Positions 8,976 to 16,137 of a DNA stretch of 64,000 bases are shown one piece after another. A model generated the notes under the pieces. It did no database searches and was not told where the DNA came from. It was given only the letters and a program-made list of their open reading frames with translations. Location: assembly GCA_030537135.1 (NCBI GenBank), contig JAUNOP010000001.1, forward strand, positions 1 through 64,000, written 5' to 3'. Positions within the stretch are counted from its first letter, which is position 1, and each line of letters starts with the position of its first letter. The translations under genes were made by a program, and so were the position numbers. The stretch is from Eubacteriales bacterium. Its GTDB lineage: Bacteria > Bacillota > Clostridia > Lachnospirales > Lachnospiraceae.

Positions 8976-9677
8976 ATGTTGTCACAGTTGCTGCTTAAGC
9001 TTGAAAATCTGATGCTGAAAATACAAAATCCTACTTCTCCTGAAATGGAAATGGCGATAAAGGTTCTGGTGGGAGGTCTTTTGGTGGTGGGACTTCTGAA
9101 TGTGTTCCTTGGCTTTCGCCTGATGCGTTTCTGGATGATAATGGGAAGCTTGTGCATGGGGGCTGCGGCTGGAATCGTAGGAGGATGGTGGCTGGAGCTT
9201 CCGAATATTGTGAGTTTGTGCATAGGCGCAGGTCTTGGAGTGGGCCTTGCGGTTCTTTCCTTTTTTGTATATAATTGGGGGGTATTTGTACTGGGAATGG
9301 GAATGGGCTGCGTGATAAGTATCTATATTATCCATCCTACTTCTTCTCTGAGCTTTTTTCTCTGCCTGCTGCTGGGGGTGGGCGTTGGAGTGCTGGGGAT
9401 GAAGTTTTCCAGAGGAATTTTGATTCTTGGAACCTCGGTTATAGGAGGACTGCTTGCCGGCATATGCGGGGCATATCTGGGAGGTCTTTCAGATATTCCT
9501 GGACCTTTGGGCATTCCCTACGGAGTTCTGCTTGGGGCAGGAATAGCTGCACTTGGAGTCTTGATTCAATTTGCAACGAATCCTTCTGAGAATGAGGAGG
9601 AAAATGAGGAAAAGGAAAAACCACAGACACAGGGCAAAATCCGCAGAGACGAATTTGGAAGAAAGTACAGAGAATAA
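8976..9677 (+). CDS. Multi-pass membrane protein, DUF4203/TMEM198-like
   Basis: The 233-residue product has about seven hydrophobic, Gly-rich segments from residue 28 to 205 (for example VLVGGLLVVGLLNVFLGF and GVGVGVLGMKF). A short charged cytoplasmic tail follows, rich in Glu and Lys. The pattern fits the TMEM198/DUF4203 group, which has no agreed biochemical role. AAGGAGGAG at 8963-8971 sets the ATG at 8976; a TTG at 8958 overlapping the previous stop is rejected. It is last in the five-gene operon, just before the R2 repeat copy 2. It may be the membrane anchor or channel on which the MoxR/VWA pair acts; that is inference. Confidence 0.72.
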   Translation: MLSQLLLKLENLMLKIQNPTSPEMEMAIKVLVGGLLVVGLLNVFLGFRLMRFWMIMGSLCMGAAAGIVGGWWLELPNIVSLCIGAGLGVGLAVLSFFVYNWGVFVLGMGMGCVISIYIIHPTSSLSFFLCLLLGVGVGVLGMKFSRGILILGTSVIGGLLAGICGAYLGGLSDIPGPLGIPYGVLLGAGIAALGVLIQFATNPSENEEENEEKEKPQTQGKIRRDEFGRKYRE

Positions 9678-9752
9678 GCCTTGAAAAACAAAGGAAAAAA
9701 ATAGTAATGAAACAGGGGATCTGGCGAAATGGCACCAGGTTCTTATATATTT

Positions 9753-9795
9753 GGTTATGAGCAAGCAGCAAAGCGGATGGCGAATATCCGCTTGA
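9753..9795. repeat. Palindromic repeat R2, copy 2
   Basis: The 43-base unit is 40/43 identical to 4842-4884 and keeps the AAGCGGAT / ATCCGCTT stem. It lies in the 205-base gap between the membrane-protein gene and the HPr-like gene. The two copies therefore bracket four genes of the LRR/VWA operon. Confidence 0.75.
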
Positions 9796-9882
9796 TATAT
9801 TAGAATAAAACTTATAGGGTCTGGGTATACTCATGGTAAAAAGGGAATCATAAAAATATATTTCTGCAAAAGGAGAAGGTTT

Positions 9883-10140
9883 ATGAAGGAATTTGAATAT
9901 ATTATCACAGACCCAGACGGAATTCATGCCCGTCCGGCAGGAGAGCTGGTAAAGGCGGCAAGAGAATTTTCCTGTACGATCCAGCTTGTCAAAAATGAAA
10001 AAGCAGGAGATTGTAAAAAGATTTTTTCTATTATGGGGCTGGGCGTAAAAAAGGGCGATAAGGTAATGCTTCTTTTTGATGGAGAGGACGAGGACAGAGC
10101 CTTTTCTGTACTAAGCAGCTTTATGCAGGAAAAGCTCTGA
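9883..10140 (+). CDS. HPr-family phosphocarrier lacking the regulatory Ser46
   Basis: An 85-residue HPr fold. The phosphorylatable His15 lies in the intact active-site motif GIHARPAGE, so it should accept phosphate from enzyme I. In Firmicutes HPr, residue 46 is the serine that HPr kinase modifies for catabolite control; here the aligned position is Lys46 (CKKIFSIMGLG), with the nearest Ser at 49. This is the reverse of Crh, which keeps Ser46 and lacks His15. The gene stands alone after repeat R2 and is followed by convergent minus-strand genes. Its ribosome site is AAAGGAGAAGG. It may be a specialised phosphocarrier, with a canonical HPr elsewhere in the genome. Confidence 0.88.
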   Translation: MKEFEYIITDPDGIHARPAGELVKAAREFSCTIQLVKNEKAGDCKKIFSIMGLGVKKGDKVMLLFDGEDEDRAFSVLSSFMQEKL

Positions 10141-10210
10141 GCTTCGTCCATAAATCATACTTTTATGATACTTTGGCCAGAAATCCCATGACCGTTAGGG
10201 GATGAGCAGT

Positions 10211-11767
10211 TTATAAAATCCGTGTTGTCCACCTGGAACAATCCCACACCTGAGACACAACATCCAGATAAAATTCCGGTTCATGACAGATGAGAAGGAT
10301 GGTTCCTCTGTACTCGATGAGAGCCCTTTTCAGGGCGTCCTTTGCATCTGCATCCAGATGGTTTGTAGGCTCGTCCAGGAGCAGGACATTGGTCTCTTTG
10401 TTAACCAGCTTGCAGAGGCGTACCTTTGCCTGTTCTCCTCCTGAGAGGACTCTTACCTGACTTTCAATATGCTTGGTTGTGAGGCCGCATTTAGCAAGAG
10501 CAGAGCGAATTTCATACTGGCTGTAGGATGGAAAATCCTTCCATAGTTCTTCAATACAGGTGGTGCGGTTATTTCCCTTTACCTCCTGCTCAAAATAGCC
10601 GATGAGAAGGTTTTCTCCCAGAGTGCAGCTTCCTCCAAGGGACGGAATAAGTCCGAGTATACTTTTCAACAGAGTGGTTTTTCCGATTCCATTTGCGCCT
10701 GTGAGGGCAATTTTCTGGCCTCTTTCCACGGTCAGACTCACAGGTCTGGACAGGGGCTCCTCATAGCCGATAACAAGCTCCTTTGTTTCAATAATGCTTT
10801 TGCCCGGAGTGCGTCCCTGCTTAAAATGAAACTCTGGCTTGGGTCTTTCTGCTGCCAGCTCAATCACATCCATTTTATCCAGCTTTTTTTGTCTTGACAT
10901 GGCCATGTTTCTTGTAGAAACTCTGGCCTTATTTCTTGCCACAAAATCCTTCAGCTCGCTGATTTCCTGCTGCTGACGGCGGTACGCTGCCTCAAGCTGC
11001 GCCTTCTTTACAGCGTATACCTCCTGAAAATGCGTATAATCTCCCACATAACGATTAAGTTCCTGATTTTCCATGTGGTACACAATATTAATAACCTCAT
11101 TTAAAAATGGAATGTCATGAGAGATAAGGATAAAGGCGTTCTCATAATCAATCAGATAACGCTTCAGCCATGCAATATGCTCCTCGTCCAGATAGTTTGT
11201 AGGCTCGTCCAGAAGGAGAATATCTGGCTTTTGGAGAAGCAGCTTTGCCAGAAGCACCTTTGTGCGCTGCCCTCCGCTTAAGTCTGTGACATCACGTTCA
11301 AGCCCGATATCCAAAAGTCCCAGTGCGCGGGCGACTTCCTCAATTTTGGCGTCAATTACATAAAAATCGTGCAAAGTCAGGGTATCCTGAATAGTGCCAA
11401 GCTCATCCATAAGCGCTTCCATTTCTTCCATGGAGGCGTCTCCAAGAAGGTCGCAGATGGCATTCATTCGTTTCTCCAGGTCAAAAAGTCGTGAAAAGGC
11501 AGACCTTAACACATCGCCCACGCTCATGCCCTTTTCAAGCACAGTATGCTGGTCAAGATAGCCTATCTGCACGTTTTTGGCCCATTCTATTTTGCCTTCG
11601 TCCGGCATCAGCTTGTTGGTTACAATATTTAAGAATGTGGATTTTCCCTCTCCGTTGGCTCCTACCAGACCAATATGCTCTCCCTTTAACAGACGAAAGG
11701 ATACATCCTGAAAAATCGCCCGATCTCCGAACCCGTGAGTAAGGTGTTCTACATTTAAGATACTCAT
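10211..11767 (-). CDS. ABC-F family ATPase (duplicated ATP-binding protein)
   Basis: The 518-residue protein has two ABC ATPase domains and no membrane segments. Walker A motifs are GANGEGKST and GANGIGKTT, with signatures LSGGQRTK and LSGGEQAK and Walker B LLLDEPTN twice. A charged helical linker around residues 235-300 contains the P-site tRNA interaction region of this family. ABC-F proteins act on the ribosome in translation stalling, early elongation or drug protection. Overall form is closest to the YbiT/YkpA group. It lies 42 bases downstream of rqcH and is probably cotranscribed, tying it to ribosome rescue. Substrate-level function cannot be assigned. Confidence 0.92.
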   Translation of the reverse strand: MSILNVEHLTHGFGDRAIFQDVSFRLLKGEHIGLVGANGEGKSTFLNIVTNKLMPDEGKIEWAKNVQIGYLDQHTVLEKGMSVGDVLRSAFSRLFDLEKRMNAICDLLGDASMEEMEALMDELGTIQDTLTLHDFYVIDAKIEEVARALGLLDIGLERDVTDLSGGQRTKVLLAKLLLQKPDILLLDEPTNYLDEEHIAWLKRYLIDYENAFILISHDIPFLNEVINIVYHMENQELNRYVGDYTHFQEVYAVKKAQLEAAYRRQQQEISELKDFVARNKARVSTRNMAMSRQKKLDKMDVIELAAERPKPEFHFKQGRTPGKSIIETKELVIGYEEPLSRPVSLTVERGQKIALTGANGIGKTTLLKSILGLIPSLGGSCTLGENLLIGYFEQEVKGNNRTTCIEELWKDFPSYSQYEIRSALAKCGLTTKHIESQVRVLSGGEQAKVRLCKLVNKETNVLLLDEPTNHLDADAKDALKRALIEYRGTILLICHEPEFYLDVVSQVWDCSRWTTRIL

Positions 11768-11809
11768 ATAAATTTCTCCTTTTTAACAGCAACTCTGCAA
11801 AAACAGGCG

Positions 11810-13558
11810 TCAGCCCTCAACCAGAGAAAGCCCGGTGATATCCGGCTCTGCAACCAGAGAATAATTGGTATAATACACTACAAAGCCCGGTTTGGCGCCG
11901 CCTGGTTTTTTTACATGCTTTTTTTGAATATAGTCGATTTCCACCTTTGGGGCAGTGCGTCCCTTGGAGTAGAAGGCGGCGAGACGTCCGGCTTCCTCAA
12001 AGGTGCGATCCGGAATCTCACCGTCAGGGGTTCTTACCACAACATGAGAGCCTGCCATTTTCTTTGCATGGAACCACCAGTCATTTCCAGTGGCCATGCG
12101 GAAGGTCAGCTCATCGTTCTGATAATTATTTTTTCCTACATAGATATCATAGCCGTCGCTGGATACATAGTGAAATGGCTTTGACTTTGCCTGCTGTTTT
12201 TTCTTAGCGCCAGAGACATGGCGGCGGATATAGCCATATTCTGTCAGCTCCTCCTTAATCTGCGCGAGGTCGCTCTCTGCAAGAGCAATATCCAGGGCAT
12301 TGGAGATGGATTCCAGATGCTCTATTTCGCTTTCCGTGTCAGAGAGCTGTTCTGTCAAAGCTTCTTCTGTTCTTTTTAGCTTTCCATATTTATCAAAATA
12401 CCTCTTGGCATTTTCTGAAGGTGTGAGAGTGGGGTCAAGAGGGATCGTGATTTCCTCGTTTGTGTAGTAATTCAAAGCCTTCAGGGCTTTGGCTCCTTCC
12501 TCAAGTCCATAGCCATAAGTGTTGATGAGCTCGCCGTAAACCTTGAATTTTTCCTTTTTTTCCGTATCCTTCATCTGCTTTTTTTGAATGGCGTATTTCT
12601 TGCGGCTGCGTTCAAGGGCAGTCTGAACAATACGGCGAAGGTCAGAGGATTTCTGACGGATGCGGGTGATGGTGTTTTTTGTGGCATAATAAGCTTCCAA
12701 AAGCTCAGAAACACTGGAAAAGCTCTCGCTTGTATATTCAGAGCCATATTGCTGCATAGGAAGAACAGAAAATTCCACAGGCTCCCCGCCTCTGCAGATG
12801 ACATTTGGACAAAAATCACCTGCCTCCACATCCTCCATCATCCGCCGCAGCGTATGATACAGATGGACTCTGGCAGCTTCATTTAAGGATTGGGCAGCAT
12901 CGCCTCCGTCTATGGAAGCGCGAAAGCACAGCTCCTCTGCAATCATGGGACTTAAGCCTGTGAGAGAGGTGTAGAGAGCCTTGGAGATATTCACGGGTTT
13001 GCTGCACACAGACTCCATGAAGAGTTCTTCTGTAACAGTGAGGGGGTCGTATTTTTCCTGGGTTTGAGGAATAAAATATTCTCTCCCAGGGAGAACCTCT
13101 CTGACAGAACTCATGTGAGAGGAGACATGCTTGATGCTGTCTAAAATCATATTCCTGTCATCGCAGAAAATCAGATTGCTGTGTTTGCCCATAAGCTCAA
13201 GAATGAGCTGCTTTTTGCAGGAATCTCCCATTTCGTTGAGATGCTCCAGCTCAAAGATAATCACGCGCTCCAGACCCGGCTGATAAATCCGGGAGATTCT
13301 GGCGGTTCCGATATGCTTTCTCAAAAGCATACAGAAGTTTGGAGCTGTAAGAGGGCTGGGTTTGTTTTTTTCTGTAAAATAAATGAGGGGCAGAGAGGCG
13401 CTGGCAGACATGAGAAGCCTGTATTGCCCCTTAGGTCCCTTTGTGGTAATGAGAAGCTCGTCTGCTTCGGGCTGTGCGATTTTATGGAAGCGCCCACCTT
13501 CCAGCTTTCTATTCAATTCCTGAACCATTGCATGAATGGTAATTCCATCAAAAGCCAT
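11810..13558 (-). CDS. rqcH: Ribosome quality control NFACT protein RqcH
   Basis: The 582-residue product has the NFACT architecture: an N-terminal domain starting MAFDGITIHAMV, a central coiled coil (about residues 280-430, Lys/Glu-rich) and the C-terminal NFACT-R domain with NDWWFHAKKMAGSHVV. In Bacillus, RqcH binds stalled 50S subunits with peptidyl-tRNA and adds C-terminal Ala tails that mark the nascent chain for degradation. Older annotations call it a fibronectin-binding protein (FbpA). The start follows GACAGGAG by 7 bases. A minus-strand promoter lies at 13689-13717, and repeat R1 copy A falls in the leader. An ABC-F ATPase follows. Confidence 0.93.
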   Translation of the reverse strand: MAFDGITIHAMVQELNRKLEGGRFHKIAQPEADELLITTKGPKGQYRLLMSASASLPLIYFTEKNKPSPLTAPNFCMLLRKHIGTARISRIYQPGLERVIIFELEHLNEMGDSCKKQLILELMGKHSNLIFCDDRNMILDSIKHVSSHMSSVREVLPGREYFIPQTQEKYDPLTVTEELFMESVCSKPVNISKALYTSLTGLSPMIAEELCFRASIDGGDAAQSLNEAARVHLYHTLRRMMEDVEAGDFCPNVICRGGEPVEFSVLPMQQYGSEYTSESFSSVSELLEAYYATKNTITRIRQKSSDLRRIVQTALERSRKKYAIQKKQMKDTEKKEKFKVYGELINTYGYGLEEGAKALKALNYYTNEEITIPLDPTLTPSENAKRYFDKYGKLKRTEEALTEQLSDTESEIEHLESISNALDIALAESDLAQIKEELTEYGYIRRHVSGAKKKQQAKSKPFHYVSSDGYDIYVGKNNYQNDELTFRMATGNDWWFHAKKMAGSHVVVRTPDGEIPDRTFEEAGRLAAFYSKGRTAPKVEIDYIQKKHVKKPGGAKPGFVVYYTNYSLVAEPDITGLSLVEG

Positions 13559-13600
13559 AATAAATTCTCCTGTCTTAAAAATACTGCTTCTTTAACGTGC

Positions 13601-13659
13601 CAAGGAAGTCCCCTGCTTCCATTTCGCAGAGAAATAAGCGGTGGGGGGGGACTTGCTTG
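13601..13659. repeat. Palindromic repeat R1, copy A
   Basis: A 59-base element with arms CAAGGAAGTCCCC and GGGGACTTGCTTG (one mismatch) and an inner GCTT / AAGC pair. Its reverse complement closely matches 15978-16037, including the central CCGCTTATTTCTCTGC run. It lies in the rqcH leader, between divergent rqcH and yicC. Confidence 0.8.
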
Positions 13660-13688
13660 TTCCGTTTGACTAACCTGGTATCTCGTCC

Positions 13689-13717
13689 ATTATAAAGAAT
13701 TTTTGGCTTTCTGGCAA
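13689..13717 (-). promoter_or_regulatory. rqcH promoter
   Basis: Read on the minus strand: TTGCCA (13712-13717), 17 bases, TATAAT (13689-13694). It places repeat R1 in the transcribed leader of rqcH. Confidence 0.6.
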
Positions 13718-13734
13718 GAGGAAGAAAAAAGGGT

Positions 13735-13763
13735 TTGACTCATGTTTCACAATGAACTATAAT
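13735..13763 (+). promoter_or_regulatory. yicC operon promoter
   Basis: TTGACT (13735-13740), a 17-base spacer and TATAAT (13758-13763), about 90 bases ahead of yicC. It likely drives yicC through at least rpoZ. Confidence 0.75.
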
Positions 13764-13852
13764 AAATCTGTATGTAAAGATATTGACAGATATCAGGGAC
13801 AGAAGGATTTGTGCCTTTTGCCCGCCAATAGAAGTAAAGAGAGAACAGAAGA

Positions 13853-14731
13853 ATGATTAAAAGCATGACAGGATTCGGCAGAGCAGAGACGGTCACTTCA
13901 GAGATGAAGATTACGGTGGAGATGAAATCCGTAAACCACCGCTATCTTGATCTGAATATCAAGATGCCCAAAAAGCTCGGCTTCTTTGAGGCGGCTATCC
14001 GTAATCTGCTGAAAAATTATGTATCCAGGGGGAAGCTTGATATCTTTATTACCTATGAGGATTACAGGCCTGACAGGATTTCCCTCAAGTACAACCGCGA
14101 ACTGGCTGGAGAATATCTGGGCTATCTTAAGGAAATGGCCGCAGAGTTTGGCCTGGAGAACGATATATGCGTCTCTTCTCTTTCAAGGTATCCGGAAATC
14201 TTTTCCATGGAGGAGGAGCCAGCAGATGAGGACGAGCTGTGGGAAAACCTGGAGCCAGTTCTCTGCGAGGCCTGCAGACGCTTTGTTGCGGCCAGAGAAG
14301 CAGAGGGCGCCCATCTTAAGAAGGACCTTCTTCTCAAGCTTGCCGCTCTGGACGAAAAGGTAAACCGTGTGCAAGAGCGTTCGCCTCAGATTGTTGCCGC
14401 TTACAGGGAGAAGCTGGAGACACGGGCCAGAGAGCTTTTATCTGACACACAGATAGATGACAGCCGCATTGCGGCAGAGGTGATTATTTTTGCTGATAAA
14501 ATCTGCAACGATGAGGAGACCGTGCGTCTGCACAGCCATATCAGAGGCATGGCAAGGACTTTAGAGGATGGCAGGGATGTGGGAAGAAAGCTGGATTTTG
14601 TGGCTCAGGAGATGAACCGGGAGGCAAACACCATTCTCAGCAAATCCAGCGATTTGGAGGTATCCAACATTGCCATTGAGCTGAAAACAGAAATAGAGAA
14701 GATCAGAGAGCAGATTCAGAACATTGAGTAG
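13853..14731 (+). CDS. yicC: YicC/YloC-family endoribonuclease
   Basis: The 292-residue product starts with the family hallmark MIKSMTGFGRAE and ends with the conserved block FVAQEMNREANTILSKS, followed by the EIEKIREQIQNIE tail. E. coli YicC and B. subtilis YloC have been described as endoribonucleases. Length and both terminal domains are intact. It heads the conserved Firmicutes run yicC-remA-gmk-rpoZ. No ribosome site better than AGAGAACAGAAGA is seen, so initiation may be modest. Confidence 0.92.
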   Translation: MIKSMTGFGRAETVTSEMKITVEMKSVNHRYLDLNIKMPKKLGFFEAAIRNLLKNYVSRGKLDIFITYEDYRPDRISLKYNRELAGEYLGYLKEMAAEFGLENDICVSSLSRYPEIFSMEEEPADEDELWENLEPVLCEACRRFVAAREAEGAHLKKDLLLKLAALDEKVNRVQERSPQIVAAYREKLETRARELLSDTQIDDSRIAAEVIIFADKICNDEETVRLHSHIRGMARTLEDGRDVGRKLDFVAQEMNREANTILSKSSDLEVSNIAIELKTEIEKIREQIQNIE

Positions 14732-14784
14732 AAGGGCTTTATACAGGACGGCATGGCGCCGGACAGAGAAAAGAGGCAGTGTTT

Positions 14785-15078
14785 GTGGCAAGATTGATTA
14801 ATGCAGGATTCGGCAACATGATTAATGCGGATAAGATAGTGGCGGTTGTAAATCCTGACGCAGCTCCCATCAAGCGTATGGTACAGAGCAGCAAGGGGAC
14901 GATGAGTCTGATTGACGCAACGCAGGGGAGAAAAACAAAGGCAGTGATAGTGACAGAGGACGATCATCTGGTACTCTCTGCCCTGCAGACGGAAACGATC
15001 GCCAGGAGGGTATCCGGTATTTACGACAGGGTATCTGACACTTATGATACTGAAGGAAAGGACGACAGCCATGAGTAG
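14785..15078 (+). CDS. remA: Extracellular matrix regulator RemA (DUF370)
   Basis: RemA is a small DNA-binding activator of biofilm matrix and osmoprotection genes in B. subtilis, forming ring oligomers. The 97-residue product has the family core ARLINAGFGN, DAAPIKRMVQ and IDATQGRKTKAVIV. I chose GTG 14785 because AAGAGG at 14771-14776 is 8 bases upstream; an in-frame GTG at 14779 is only two bases away. The end overlaps gmk by 8 bases. remA-gmk-rpoZ order is widely conserved in Firmicutes. Its targets here are unknown. Confidence 0.92.
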   Translation: MARLINAGFGNMINADKIVAVVNPDAAPIKRMVQSSKGTMSLIDATQGRKTKAVIVTEDDHLVLSALQTETIARRVSGIYDRVSDTYDTEGKDDSHE

Positions 15079-15700
15079 AGGAATTTTGGCCGTGGTATCC
15101 GGCTTTTCGGGAGCTGGGAAGGGAACGGTGATGAAGGCTCTTCTGGAGCAGCATCCGGGCTATGCTCTCAGTATTTCTGCAACTACCAGAAAGCCCAGAG
15201 AGGGAGAAGCAGACGGAAGGGAATATTTTTTCAAAACCAGGGAGGAGTTCGAGGAGTTGATTCGGACGGACGCTCTGATTGAATACGCCCAGTATGTGGA
15301 AAACTATTATGGCACTCCCAGGGACTACGTAGAGAGGCAGCTTGAGAATGGAAGGGATGTGATTCTGGAGATTGAAATGCAGGGAGCCATGAAGGTAAAG
15401 GAAAAGCTCCCATCTGCCCTGCTTGTGTTCATTACTCCTCCAAGCGCCGCAGAGCTGAAACGGCGGCTGGTGGGAAGAGGAACAGAGAGCATTCATGTGA
15501 TTGAGTCCCGGCTTTCCAGAGCCTCAGAGGAGGCGGTATATATGGAGCAGTATGATTACATTGTGGTAAATGACCGTCTTGAGGACTGTGTACAGACGGT
15601 TCACAATATTATTCAGAGCGAAAAGCATCGCCGTGAACGCAGTCCTGAGGTGATCGCGCAAATGAAACAGGATTTAAAACAATTTCAGAAAGGAGAATAG
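15071..15700 (+). CDS. gmk: Guanylate kinase
   Basis: Gmk phosphorylates GMP to GDP. The 209-residue product has the P-loop GFSGAGKGT near residue 12, the GMP-binding segment SISATTRKPREGE and the YGTPRDYVE loop, all at family spacing. The ATG at 15071 overlaps the remA stop in ATGAGTAG and follows GGAAAGGA. A longer frame from 15044 lacks a ribosome site and family homology. Cotranscribed with remA and rpoZ. Confidence 0.97.
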   Translation: MSRGILAVVSGFSGAGKGTVMKALLEQHPGYALSISATTRKPREGEADGREYFFKTREEFEELIRTDALIEYAQYVENYYGTPRDYVERQLENGRDVILEIEMQGAMKVKEKLPSALLVFITPPSAAELKRRLVGRGTESIHVIESRLSRASEEAVYMEQYDYIVVNDRLEDCVQTVHNIIQSEKHRRERSPEVIAQMKQDLKQFQKGE

Positions 15701-15706
15701 AATATT

Positions 15707-15964
15707 ATGATACATCCATCTTATTCAGAATTAATTCAGGCAATTAACAAGACAAACGAGGAGGATGAGCAGCCGGTAGTAAACAGCCGCTATTCTCTGG
15801 TTCTGGCCACCAGTAAGCGCGCCAGACAGATTATCGGAGGCTCAGAGCCTCTGGTTCCAGGGGCAGCGGGAAAGAAACCGCTCTCTGTGGCGATTGACGA
15901 GCTGTACAAGGGAAAGGTGCGCATACTGGGAGAAGAACCCGAACCTGCGCAGGAGGAGCAATAA
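15707..15964 (+). CDS. rpoZ: RNA polymerase omega subunit
   Basis: The 85-residue product has the omega signature NSRYSLVLATSKRARQI followed by KPLSVAIDELYKGKVRI. Omega helps assemble and stabilise RNA polymerase and can contribute to ppGpp response in some bacteria. The gene begins 6 bases after gmk with AGAAAGGAG upstream. Its end is followed within 14 bases by palindromic repeat R1 copy B. Confidence 0.95.
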   Translation: MIHPSYSELIQAINKTNEEDEQPVVNSRYSLVLATSKRARQIIGGSEPLVPGAAGKKPLSVAIDELYKGKVRILGEEPEPAQEEQ

Positions 15965-15977
15965 ATACCTTCATAGA

Positions 15978-16037
15978 CAAGCAAGTCTCCCACTCACCGC
16001 TTATTTCTCTGCAAAATGGAAGCGGGAGACTTGCTTG
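15978..16037. repeat. Palindromic repeat R1, copy B
   Basis: A 60-base element with a perfect 14-bp inverted repeat: CAAGCAAGTCTCCC (15978-15991) and GGGAGACTTGCTTG (16024-16037). An inner CGCTT / AAGCG extends the stem. It is the inverted partner of 13601-13659 and lies between rpoZ and rimO. Confidence 0.82.
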
Positions 16038-16137
16038 ATACGTTAAAAGAGCCGGCTTGGCATTGTGTCAGGCTGGCTTGTTGCTATCTTGCTATTGCCT
16101 GCCGCTCATGGGGCGGGAATCTCAATCGGAGGGAAAG

